Positions 24,512 to 35,969 of a stretch of 64,000 nt of DNA are shown piece after piece. Within the stretch, counting starts at the first letter, position 1; each line of letters begins with the position of its first letter. The stretch comes from Rhododendron vialii (taxonomy: Eukaryota; Streptophyta; Magnoliopsida; Ericales; Ericaceae): assembly GCF_030253575.1 (NCBI RefSeq), contig NC_080557.1:47334501-47398500 (forward strand), in the 5' to 3' direction. Below the pieces are notes generated by a model. It saw only the letters and a program-made list of their open reading frames with translations, did no database searches and was not told where the DNA came from. The position numbers and the translations under genes are program-made.

Positions 24512-25617
24512 GGCCTAATTGCAAGAACACCTCCTTAGCTATCACTTTTTGGCAACTTCACCTATTTAACTACCAAACTCCCCAACTACACCCTCTTAAC
24601 TACCAAATTTGAGCAACTTCACCACCTCCCTCATTTTCCATTAAAAAAATGGACGGACTGAAAAGAAAAAGACCTGCATACCCCTAAGCTTAAAAACCAA
24701 AAACACAATTTTTATACTTGGAAGAAAAAATATCGATTTCATCCTACCACCCTTCTCTCTCTCTCTCTCGTCATGGGTCGAGGAACCCATATCCCACCTT
24801 CCATCTCATCTCATCTATACTCCTCCCCATCTCCCACCTCCAATCGACAGAAGCAGAAACCATTGACAACACTTCGTTCAAATCCATACGAGCTCTACCT
24901 GGTTTTTGTTCTCATTGTTTGAATTCAGAAGTTGTTTGTAAGTTCTTTATATTTTTGCACGAGGTTATTAGGGCTAAAAAATCTAAGGGTTTGGGGGTTT
25001 TTCGAAATTTTTTAGTTTAGGGGTTTTCAGATTAAATGGGAGGAGAGGAGGGGGTAATCGGGTGATGAAGGGAGGAGGAGGAGGGATAATCTGGTTTGGT
25101 ATTTTTGTTTTTGGGTAAGTATGTGGTTTTCTGTTGGAGGAGATATAGAAGGAGGAAAATTAGTTTCAATAGGAAGAGAGAAGGGGGTAATTGGGTGGTG
25201 TGCTTGAGTGGTGAGGGAGAAGGAGGAAGAAATGATGGAGATCTCGCGGAGGTGGTGTTGGTTGTGAGAGGGGGTGTTGGGTTGAGGTCAGGTGGTGTAG
25301 ATAGAGGAAAGAGATCTTGTAGAGAGAGGAGAAGATCTGGTGTGGAGGAGAAAGAGAGTGGGGGGTATAATCTGGTGTAATGAGAAGGGAGAAAGAGGGT
25401 GTATAACACCCCAAAAGGACATTTTGGTATGTTGAATTAATTTTCCATCCAACTTTGCAATTTTTCATCCAAATTCTTAACAGAATTAGACGGAAAATGG
25501 GGGAGGGGGTGAAGTTGCTCGAATTTGATAGTTAAGGGGTGTGGTTGGGGAGTTTGGTAGTTAAGGGGTAAAGTTGCTAAAAAGTGATAGTTAAAGGGGT
25601 ATTCTTGCAATTAAGCC
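24512..25617. mobile_element. Non-autonomous Mutator-like element (MULE), 1.1 kb
   Basis: Long terminal inverted repeats of about 130 bp start GGCCTAATTGCAAGAACACC on the left and, on the opposite strand, GGCTTAATTGCAAGAATACC on the right. The element is flanked by perfect 9-bp direct repeats TTCTTATTT (24503-24511 and 25618-25626), the Mutator signature. The interior encodes no transposase. Its middle is purine-rich on one strand and gives only Pro/Ser/Leu low-complexity frames; part (about 24770-25020) could be captured host sequence but none was recognised. Confidence 0.93.
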
Positions 25618-25956
25618 TTCTTATTTTTTCAAAATTGTTTTTGAGTAGAAAACAAGTTTTCCGAAGGCAAAGGCTTTGTTTGGTTTAGATTTTAGAAAGT
25701 TATTTTTGAGAGTTGGAGTGGTAATGAGTGGAGAGAGATAGAGAGAAAGATTTATTGAAAACTGTGCCGAGAGTTAAAAGTTACTCTCAGAGTGTTAAAC
25801 CAATCGGAGTGAAAATAATTATACTTTCCCAATTTGATGAACCTGCAGAATTTTTTCACACTTTTCCCTCCACCGCCACCGGAGTAGTCTTCACCACTCT
25901 CCCTTTCAGTTTCTTTACCCTCTCCTCTACTCCTCACATCCGATTCCCCCTCTTCC

Positions 25957-25999
25957 CCCCCCCCCCCCCCCCTCGCTCTCTCTCTCTCTCTCTCTCTCT
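25957..25999 (+). repeat. C-homopolymer then (CT)n in SP1 leader
   Basis: About 16 C residues followed by CT dinucleotides lie ~90 bp upstream of the SP1 start, so in the probable promoter or 5' leader. Confidence 0.8.
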
Positions 26000-26089
26000 T
26001 AGAAGTGCGGAAGTGGATGTGTATTTCTGTATTCAATGTTTGCTGCCGATAGTTCTTCTCGGTTAGGGTTTCGTTGAGCTGTTCAAAAC

Positions 26090-29000
26090 ATGCTGCCGTG
26101 GGGTGGTCTCAGCTGCTGTTTGGGCGCAGCCGCTCTTTATCTCCTCGGGAGGAACAGTGGAAGGTTTATCCATCGCGAATCAAAATTATTGAAAATTTTA
26201 TCGTTTTTGAATTACGAGTAATTGACAGTGTCTTTTTTTTGCAGGGATGCCGAGTTTCTCAAATCCGTTACTCGAGTCAATCAGTTGAAAGATTTGGGTA
26301 AGCCAATACTTCATATGTTTTAAAAGATTGTTTGTGATTAATGATCTGCATTTGAATTTTTATAGCTGTTCCAGTTCAAAAAAAGAAGAAGTTATTGCTG
26401 TTAGGTTCTTATTTTAAATGATTAGCTTGAATCTGTATTGTACACTCCAATGAATTGGGCAAAGACAAGAAAAGATCTAGCCTTGACTGCTTTGTTGAGT
26501 TCGTCCTCGTGGCTGATCGTTAATGCTGACTAAGTCCCTGTATGGGAGTCATATCATGTTTCTCTATCCCATTTTATAGTGGCAGCAATGTTATGTATTT
26601 CTTGGCCGGTGAGCATTGTTAGTGTAAACGACTGAATGGCCAAGTGCGCACACGTAGTAACATCTACCTGAAATTGGGTTACATTGGGTGTAGTTGGAAC
26701 TTGGGGAAAGAAATGGAAAGGAAGAGATAATTTTAAATTTTTTCCTTCCATTGTTTGGTTTCTAGAGAAAGAGAAGGGAAAGTTTAAAACCCAAGTTCAA
26801 ATTTCTCTCCAATTTCTTCTTGACTTTCCCCCTAATTTTCCTCTTCATTATTTTCCCTTCCTTTCTCCTTCAATCCCCTAGTTCCAAACAGAGCCTTAAT
26901 CTTGGTGTTAGTTGCGTTATAGAAACTTTTGGATATTTGGTTAAGTTAATAGGTGGCTTTTAGATACTTTGGTTAAACATACTCCATGGTTTCCAATGAC
27001 CATTTGTATGCTGACGACGATGGTTGGCACTTCACCCCGACTTGTATGTGACTACATGCAGTACTACTAGTCACCAGGCCTAAGCCTGGGGTTGCCTCAA
27101 GGAGGGGTAGGATTTGAATAATTAACCTTTGGTTTCCAATGACATGGGGACTAGCTATTGGATTATCCTGAATTAATTTGTTCTTTGGCCTTTCCAGCGG
27201 GATTGCTGGATGCTGCTATCAAAGTTCTACCTTTTGTCATTACTGCTTCTGGAAGGGTTGGCTCAGATACACCAATCAATTGTAAGGATAGTGGCTTACA
27301 AGGTGTAATAGTTGAAGTCACCGTAAGTAGATTAAATTTCGGACCCAGTAAACAACTTGTTTGATTGTGTTTTTATTTGGTTTTTAATAATCATTCCCCC
27401 TGTATATTCTTCAGGCGGAACAACACTTCCTGAAGCTCAATGAAGCAGGTTCATGGATACAGGACTCTGCTTTGATGCAATCAGGGTGCAAAGAGGCTTC
27501 CTGGTACCTGGTGAGGAATCATTGACTTCCCCATCACCCCGGGGGTGATTTGCTAAAATATTGAAATTTGTTTTGTTTCTATTTTTTTGGATCTGGAATG
27601 AACATCATATTGATTGACAATGGTAATACAATCTAGTGATCTAGAGCAACTCACTTAAGATTTGGGAGTAACTAGGGCTATGTAATATAATCCTTCTCTC
27701 ATGTGTACCAGGATGATGGGACTGGTCGTGTATATGTAATAGGGGCCCGAGGTGCCACTGGCTTGGTTTTGACAGTTGGTAGTGAAAAGGTTGTGGAATC
27801 TGGGCAATCATTTGTACGTGGAACATTGGATTATCTCCAAGGTCTCAAGGTTTGTTTTGTATTGTATGTATTAATTACCTACACCTACACTTTTGTTTTA
27901 AAAAAAACCGGAGAATGTGTTATGAAGAGAACTTCTTTAATGGTGGTTGTTATGTGTAGATGCTTGGAATCAAGAGAACTGAGCGAGTTCTTCCTGTTGG
28001 TACGCCATTGACTGTTGTTGGTGAGGTATGTTGGTGCTAACATGTTTTTTTCGCAAATCATGCTGTTTCTTTTTGGAAGGAGGAATAAATTTAAATTATT
28101 GGTATGAATTGAATCGTCAGATCATATTAGGAGTGTGGTAATGACGAGTGTTTCCCATATTGATTCAAGTTCTAAAATCATCACATTGTAATCATATATA
28201 TATATATATTTTTTTGTGTGTATATGCCACTAAGACTAGACGAGACAAGATTAGAAATAAAACAGTTCGTGAGATGGTAGGTGTAGCACCTATAGAGGAG
28301 AAGTTGGTTGAAAATAGGCTAAGGTGGTTTGGGCATATCTACCGTAGACCAGAAGATGTAGTAGTTAAGAGAGCAGATAGGATAGCTCTAGGTAGCAATG
28401 TTACGGGGAGGGGTAGACCTAAATTGACATTAGTTGCTGTAGTGCGCAAAGATATGAGTATAATGGGTATGTGTGAACAAGTGGCCCTTGACAGAGCTCA
28501 ATGGAGGAAACGGATTCATGTAGCCGACCCCAAGTGATTGGGACGTAAGGCCTTTGGTTTGGTTTGGTATATGCCACTAATGCATGGTGGAAAGATAATT
28601 TTGCTATTTATTCCAAACTGATATGACTTAATACTTCAAACGCTGGTAAGGTTATAGTGCGCAATCTACATTTGTAATCTGCTAGGAGAACTCGCGCAAG
28701 GCTGTAATGCCTATGGCCCATCTCGCATGGTTTTCATCTCTCTATTAACATCACTCACAGTCTAATTGAAGGGAACATGATTTGCAAAACAGGTGTGAGA
28801 TATGCTTCAGTTTCACAATTAAGTAATTAACCTACATTGCCCAAACGTGTGATAGCCTTTTAGTGTTTATGACCTGACATACCAGAGGTTATATCTTCAT
28901 GTGTTGGATGCCATATTTCATTATCGGAACTATCCCCTCATAGTCTTTTGTTTTTTCTGTTTTACCTTCTGACTAATTAGGAAATGTTCAAATTGCGAAG

Positions 29001-32000
29001 GAATTGCCTCAGTGCCTGAACGCTTCAATCTTGTTATCATTCACTCTAATAAAGCTTTTTTTCAAAGTACTGTGTATGGCTAGGTGACTCGTTTTCTGCT
29101 GACGTCTTCTTTGTTGGCTGTCAACTCAAGAACCTGCCTTATTTTGTTTTGGTTTTATTAGAATGAATGATAACTTCAGTTACGCACTTGTGCAGCTGCA
29201 ACTAATTAGTTTTATTTTATAATTTACAAAGACGCTCCCATAGAAATTATGACATGTTCATTGCAAAACGGTTTGATTCTTTGACTGAAATCATGAGAAT
29301 AAGTCCCATTAATGTGTTTGATTTCCCTGAACACCAGCTTGCAGGGACTTGCTGTCATTTTAAATGATGGACTGTTAAGTTGTTGATGTATTTATTTGTC
29401 CTATAACTGTTTTCTTCAATGTCTGGGCAGGCTGTCAAAGACGACATTGGAACGGTTCGAATTCAACGACCTCATAAAGGACCATTTTATGTTACTCATA
29501 AAACAATTGATCAGCTCATTGCTCATCTTGGAGAGTGGGCAAGGTTGCTTTATACTTGTGCACTGCAAATGCTTGTACTCGTACATATAGGCTTACCACA
29601 TATTCGACATGATCCTTCTTTCGTGTTCGATGTAATTATTATAGATGCATCCTGCAGGTTGTACAAATATGCCTCGATGGGATTAACCCTGTTTGGTACA
29701 TATCTGCTGGCTAAGCACGCATTCCAGTATGTCATGGAAAGAAGGTGTCATTGGGAATTGCGAAAGAGGTATTGTTTCACTGGTGTTTACCATCATCATT
29801 GTTGTCTACATTCCATTGCAAGGCAAACGAGGAAATGTATCTCGTTCATCATTCCAACTATAACATCATTAGTCAGCGTTGTCACATTGGGCAAGCCACT
29901 TATTGTATGAGGATACCAGAACCAGAGATCCGTATCACCAGAAGTAGATAAAATGGGGTGTGTTTCTCCTGGGTTCAGTTGGAATTTGTTGTGACTACGC
30001 AGATCGTCCAGTGTCAGTTGCCCATCTGCTCTACCATTCCATCAAGCTATTGTCTAGAGATGGTTAGTCAATGCAATGATTCTGGGAGTGGTGTTAATAT
30101 TCCATAAAAGATTTTTGCTTCTTGGTGTCAGTTTCCTGACTTTTACATGTAGCTAGAACCAAATGTGGACGAGCATAAGATTGTTGAAAGTTTTGAGATT
30201 TGCGAGTAAGCCATTCAACAGGCTTCATAACAGGATTTACCTAAATGGGAACTGTCGTTGGTTAGGAATAGGTAAGACAAGTCATGACAATGTGGACACT
30301 CATTGATAAGCCATCCTTAAATTTTAGGACGTGGGAATTTGGGAACATCTGATTTCTGATCAACATTTATGGTTTTGGTTTTTTGTTGGCATCTTGTCAA
30401 CAATGTGTTGTTTTGTGTTTTTTTAAGAAAAAAATTGAGTGGCTTGGAGGTAGATTAAGTTTCCAAGTAGCAGTAGTAGGAGAGTCATTGCACTCTTTGA
30501 ACCCCTCTCAATGCCTTTCTTTTTCTACCGTATGAATTTCATTTTGTTGTCATCTTTCTTGAAGTCTAGATAAGCTAATCTGCAGCTGCGTCCTAATTTT
30601 CGTGGCATAAATCTGCTGTGAAGTTTTAACTAGTGGCTTCTCGTCTTCATCAATCTGTGCTTATTTAATCAGTGGTCGTGGCTTTCTCTTGAAACTTTCC
30701 TCTCTAATCCCATTGGATGTCCTTTTTCGGTTTTCTCTTCTCCCTATTGAGCAGGTTATCTGTCATAGTATTTGAGATCCGCCAAGTAACTCTTTTTTTC
30801 CAAGTGGGCATGCACTTTGCTTTGGCGTGGTAATGTCTTCTGTAATGAGTGGTGGGCCGGTGGCAATAACGAGAACTAGTGCTCATCCCTCTGCTGTGAC
30901 AAATGATGATGGCCTTAGTCGCCTGGCTTTTGGAGATTTACATCATCCTCTAGAATTCAAATGGGCTTTCTCGCGGTATTGTCCCAAATGATGATTGCGT
31001 TAGTAACTAACGCCAATACAAATCCTGAAGATCTGATGATGATGATGCTAAAGAAAAGCCATTTTGAGATGGAAGTGGCATATGCTGTAAAACATAGCTG
31101 ATCTTTCAACACAGTGGAAGTAAATTGGGTTAGAATTGCCTTTCTAATTCTATTAGACTTAATGGTTTAGGTCCGCAGGAGTTATTTGGGCTGCTTTTTG
31201 TACATGTGGAAGAGTGGATTAAATCGTACTTGTGGCCTGCAATTCTTCTGATTTGTGGAATTATGCCAACTTTCTTTTGTTCATTTGATGTTACCTATAG
31301 GCCTGCCTCTTGTCATTATGGTTAACTTAAGCCTTCTTTGATTGGGAAAACTGTACTCCATGTCCTATTTTCTTTCTGTTGGAGACTCAGAGCTCTCAGT
31401 TCCTGAAGATTATTGTCCCTGCAGGGTTCTTGCTGCTGCAGCTAAAAGACATCGCCAAGATAATGAAGGTAAGCTTGCTGTGTGTCTGCTTCTAACTTTT
31501 TGTTTTTGCCTTCATGATTTTCTTCTGTAGTGAAAAATTGCCTTTTGTTTTTCCTCTGTTTCCCCAGGTTCAGATGGTAAAGCTGAGAATGGATCCGAGT
31601 CAGATAGTAGTAAAAAAGACCGATTAATGCCAAATCTATGTGTGATATGCTTAGAGCAGGAGTACAATTCTGTTTTTGTCCCGTAAGCACTCTGCCAACA
31701 TTCCTCTCTTGCTTCCGTTTTTCTTGAACGCACCAACTGTTTATGCTACTCCACCCTTACTATTAGACCATTTCTCGCAGATACTTGTGTATTTTGCTAC
31801 CTTTCTTTGCATTTTGACGTCGGAGATTTTATTGTGAACTCCAACAGATTCTTCTAACTTTGTAGTTATCTTTCTATTTTTGTGTTGTGCCACCTTTGGT
31901 GGGGATATCAAGAAATGAGGGTAACTCTATCGGTAGTTTCGTGGAATTGCTGAAACCTTTCCTCGAAATGAACCTTGGCATTCAAGCTGGTTAATTGTAC

Positions 32001-32321
32001 ATGTGTTTTATTTTCAGTCTGTTATTATGGCTCTGCAATATCAGTCATATAAAAATTACAGAGCAATATCACTCGATCTTATGCCTAAGTCACTCGTCCA
32101 AAGTTTCGATGTTAGAACATGAAGAAGGAAAAAATGTGGAAAACTAATCTTTCATAGAGATCTTCGATTCTGTTGAGGTTCAATGTCTTACCGGCTGACT
32201 GGGTTGTGATTTTTTTAGGTGTGGGCATATGTGCTGTTGTACGTTGTGCTCTTCGCACTTAACAAACTGCCCTCTTTGTCGGGGACGAATTGAGCAGGTG
32301 GTGAGGACTTTCCGTCATTGA
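26090..32321 (+). CDS. SP1: E3 ubiquitin ligase SP1 (MUL1/MULAN-type RING protein)
   Basis: Eleven exons join in frame: 26090-26163, 26245-26297, 27198-27322, 27415-27510, 27712-27849, 27960-28025, 29431-29543, 29658-29768, 31425-31468, 31568-31682 and 32219-32321, giving 345 residues against about 343 in Arabidopsis SP1. It starts MLPWGGLSCCLGAAALYLLG, a first membrane segment, followed by the GIDE/BAM intermembrane domain (SGRVGSDTPINC; EQHFLKLNEAGSWIQDSAL). A second membrane segment is at about 226-245 (YASMGLTLFGTYLLAKHAF). The C-terminal RING has Cys298, Cys301, Cys313, His315, Cys319, Cys322, Cys329 and Cys332. Arabidopsis SP1 sits in the chloroplast outer envelope and ubiquitinates TOC import components for removal by CHLORAD. 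Paralogue SPL1 has the same layout, so the SP1/SPL1 choice rests on overall similarity. Confidence 0.93.
26694..26889. mobile_element. Probable MITE in SP1 intron 2
   Basis: TTGGAACTTGGGGAAAGAAA at the left end resembles the complement of the right end (TTTGGAACTAGGGGATTGAA), and the interior is rich in A/G on the left and C/T on the right, consistent with a foldback. No target duplication was fixed. Confidence 0.55.
28234..28567 (+). mobile_element. 5'-truncated RTE-type LINE in SP1 intron 6
   Basis: A continuous frame from about 28234 to the stop near 28537 encodes the C-terminal end of a plant RTE reverse transcriptase: VREMVGVAPIEEKLVENRLR, WFGHIYRRPEDVVVKRADR, RGRPKLT, ALDRAQWRKRIHVADPK. 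The 3' end is GACCCCAAGTGATTGGGACG then GGTTTGGTTTGG. Perfect 13-bp direct repeats TATATGCCACTAA (28221-28233 and 28568-28580) flank it. It lies in sense orientation to the host gene and lacks all upstream RT and endonuclease sequence, so it is dead on arrival. Confidence 0.93.
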
Positions 32322-34299
32322 ACCTTTGTTCATAAGAGTGTAAGTCCTAAACTTCGCATTCATTTTGGCTATGGAACTTGACAATGTGGTGCTTCTTTCT
32401 GCCCAATGTAATCTACCGCCTTGCGCTGAGCCTTTCGAAGTTCTATAGTTTTCAGGCAAATCTCGCCGTTTTAAGATTACCTGGATCAGTTCTTCATCAG
32501 CCTTATGGTTTAATCAGGTAAACGAGAAATGATCTGTGTACGACCATCAATTTAGTGTAATATTTTTTGATGCCAATATGTCAGCAGTCCTATCCTTTTT
32601 GTTTTGGTACTGTATGTTGTTTTTAATCTGTGATTCTGTATCCCAAGCTTGTCCAGCAATCTCCTTTTTTTTGAACAGAATCTCTTATATCTTACGTCGT
32701 TCAATATATGTCCTAATATGTTATAGTGTACAGGAAAATGCAAGATTCATACAAAAACTTCCATCTTCTGAACTCGAGGCTAGGATCGGTAGATCTAAAA
32801 GATATACATACCAATTGTAACTGACATCGAGTCTGATTATTACGTGTTGCCAGTTCCCCGTGGCTAGGTTGATACCCAGATACTGTAGTGTCATTCGAAG
32901 ATCATTTTTTCTCATTATCTTGAGGAAATTGTTAAATAAAATAATACAGAAAGACAAGAATATTTGGGTGATATATCTCTATTCTGCCTCTGACGTGGGT
33001 TGTGAGAAGCAGTTCACAATTTACTATTCATGGAAGATATGAATGACTATAAAACAGAAGCGGCGCGAGCAATTTCTTTTTGTTGTTTTCCCAAATTAGT
33101 TGGGACATTATTGTTCCATTATTTTGAGAACCTGTTAGAGGAATTCCAGTTTAGAAACTGCCCAGTTGTGTCTGCAGAGATATGGTGATATAACTTTCAG
33201 TTGGCTGAGATATTCATAGCTCACAATTTGAACACATTTTTTAAAATCCCAAACTTGGGATCATGGGATATGCTACACGCCCACACCCACACATACTTGT
33301 CTTTTGAAACTGGACAATTTCCATGAGAAAAGTTTTCTTTGAAGTTGCTTTTGTTTTCGAGGCTATCAACTCGACAGTAGATCATCCCATATATATGAAC
33401 GGTTGAGTCGGCAAATCAGAAATACTAGTTGATAAAAATGACTTGTCACCCTCCACGTCCGGAAGTGTCTGCATCATGGATAGATGCATGCATGGAGACC
33501 ACTTCAAAGCACAACTCTTGATGTTCAATGAATCTATAGCATTTAGGTGCACAGTTTGTAAGCTTCACGTGTAGTGGTGCGGGGAATTTGTGAACGTATG
33601 CGCATGCAAGTAGAAGTCCTTTTGGGTGGACCACAATTAGTTACTATTTCTGTGAGTTTGCTGGATGCTTCTCCACTTTTCCAATTAGAAAATGTTCGGC
33701 ACGCAAATGAATAGTATATATATATATGCATATAGAGTTGTGTGTATTTATGTACGAGCGCGCATTTATTTAAATCGTTCACCTGGATAACGATGCCTGA
33801 TTATTCTGTTGAGAATCAGTTCGATCTCCTCCACCAAACATGGCCTAAAGGACACTGTTGTCTCTAAATTTCCTAAACTCTAGCCGCCAAACAAGCCGAT
33901 AGTGAACCGATTTATTACATACGGGCTACTAGCGGATAACGAAAAACTCCGTCGCACAAATGAAGCCTTAACCGCCCGAGTCACTATCCAATTTGATTTG
34001 ATCAAAGCTTGCTTTTACAGTAATTCCATGTATCACGCTTCCAATTTTCACGGGTGATGTGTGATCATTCAGACTAGGCTTTCGCCTTTTTCCAAATGCG
34101 GGAAAAATGGTCAAAAAACATGCGTAGAGGAAAAGGAAAAGACACAAGTGCATTGATTGGCAAAAATCTATTACAATACCATTATCCGAAAAAAAAAGGA
34201 TAAAAAATATAGAATTAAAATTAAATCATAGAAAGAGGTCAAAAAGTCATGCGCTGAGGGATGTTTTCAATCGACAGGAGAGCTCATTATATCATGTAT

Positions 34300-34560
34300 G
34301 AATTATAAAGTACAATCTGTGGGACACTACGTTAATTGTGTGAGAGTTCATAAGATAACTAAGTACGGGATAAATAAACTCTTCAAATGAATCACAATCA
34401 CAATAAGCTCAATCCAACTACAAGGCCCATTTGGGGGAGAAATAATTGTAACAAATACAAGGGAAAGAACACGTACACACATGGGAGAGACTCGAACTCT
34501 TGACCTCCTAAAGAGATGCTAGAGTACTGGTCAACTGAACTAATCACAGTTGGTTTGCCC
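34300..34560 (-). mobile_element. Probable tRNA-derived SINE
   Basis: On the minus strand the head reads GTGATTAGTTCAGTTGACCA (A-box-like) followed about 40 bp later by GAGTTCGAGTCTC (B-box-like), as in pol III promoters. The rest is not tRNA-like and runs on for about 200 bp, as in SINEs. A poly-A tail and target duplication were not found, so the 3' boundary is a guess. Confidence 0.5.
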
Positions 34561-35077
34561 TTTCTTTTGTTACTACTATTTGCATAATTTTACAATTATA
34601 TGTTGTGAAAAAACATGCATAAAAGATTCTTATGTTGCAACATAGACGCGTTGCGCATAATGTTGGTAAATTTTGTTGCGTTCCTATACTTCCTCATATA
34701 TGGAGATGGGAGGGTAAGCCATCTTTATAGCCAACTCCAAAGGGGGTCAATGCTAGCGACTTATGAGTTTGTTTCTTCCTAAGAATTCAGGTTTGAAACT
34801 TTTTAGGCTTTATCAACTCCTTTAGGGCGGGCAGAGCTTTACTTTAACTTTAATTGAGATTCTCACAAGTGGATGGTGAGATTAGTTCCTTAAAATTAAT
34901 TTGAGATGCGCGTAAGTTGGCTCGTACCATACCGGCCCGTATGCCATAAAACGGTACGCGTATCTTGGTGTTTCGTACCGGTCAATACTAGGCATACCAT
35001 TATTGTAGAAAAAATCGGTACACTGACCGGTACATGATTGATAACTTTGCGCATGAGTTAGTGAAAAAAAGTCATCT

Positions 35078-35223
35078 TTATATTGAAAATGGCTTATACT
35101 CCTATTTGGCATTTAATGACAAAGATCGCCTAATTCCTGACCTGATTTTTCTTTTTATATTGAAAAAGGCTTATATTTGGCATTTAATGACAAAGATCGC
35201 CTAATTCCTAACCTGCTTTTTCT
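35078..35223. repeat. ~75-bp tandem duplication
   Basis: Both units contain TTTATATTGAAAA, ATTTGGCATTTAATGACAAA and GATCGCCTAATTCCT with small differences. Confidence 0.85.
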
Positions 35224-35877
35224 TTTCTCTTTTGGCTAAACATGGCCTACCGCTGTGTTTTTTTTTTTCTTTTTTTAATATTTTTTAGTAAAAAAATCAT
35301 GGCCTAATGCTGATTACGACGTCTAAAGCCTCACTTTTCTTTTATTTGTTCATTGTGCAATTAGAGTTGATAAATGAACCAGAAGAACGGTGAATCATTC
35401 AAACTTAATTTGAAAAAAAATGTAATAACAAATTTTAAAAGCATTTTTAAATTGTACAGATCAATTTATCGGATCAACCAATATCGACTAACTATTTTCT
35501 TACCGTAAAAGTCCAGAGAGATGATTTTTGCACACCACTTTTTCATAAGTATTCTAAAATTTATCTTTTATTGCTTCAAGTTACACATAATAAAAGAGCG
35601 CTAGAAGAAAGAATTTGGAGCGCGAAAATCATTTCCCAAAACATAATCGTAACTATTTTGGTGTTTCTTAAGGATATTTAAGTCATTTCGCACGATCGCC
35701 TTCACGCCTTTGCCGAAACCATCCTTCCAAGCCTACCGGGGCAACGACCCTTCCTTCACGTGCCACGTCACCAATCCTTCACTCAAAATTTGACACGTCC
35801 CCACCTGTCCCCGCCTGTACGGACACACCTCGTACATAAATCCACCACAAAACCCCTGTGCGCACTAAAACCCTCCA

Positions 35878-35880
<3 letters not shown>

Positions 35881-35914
<34 letters not shown>
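35881..35914 (+). repeat. (CT)n tract in ALKBH10B-like leader
   Basis: CT dinucleotides end about 55 bp before the inferred start at 35970, in the likely 5' untranslated region. Confidence 0.88.
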
Positions 35915-35916
<2 letters not shown>

Positions 35917-35969
35917 CTGCACCCGATAAAATCAACCGAAACTTCGGCCGATATTATTCACTATACGAG

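Larger units (their letters stand above)
32322..35969. other. Intergenic region between SP1 and ALKBH10B-like gene
   Basis: No gene recognised. It includes the SP1 3' flank, a likely SINE (about 34300-34560), a ~75-bp tandem duplication (35078-35223) and the ALKBH10B leader with a CT tract. Confidence 0.5.

Noticed and set aside
25032-25468. Pro/Ser/Leu-rich frames of 100-125 codons
   Set aside because: They lie inside the MULE interior and come from a purine-rich strand bias, with no domain.
33085-33125. AATTAGTTGGGACATT resembling the RTE LINE tail
   Set aside because: Too short, with no flanking duplication and no other part of the element.
34440-34560. Possible tRNA gene on the minus strand
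   Set aside because: Only the A- and B-box-like words are present. The arms do not form a good cloverleaf, and similarity extends into a SINE-like body.
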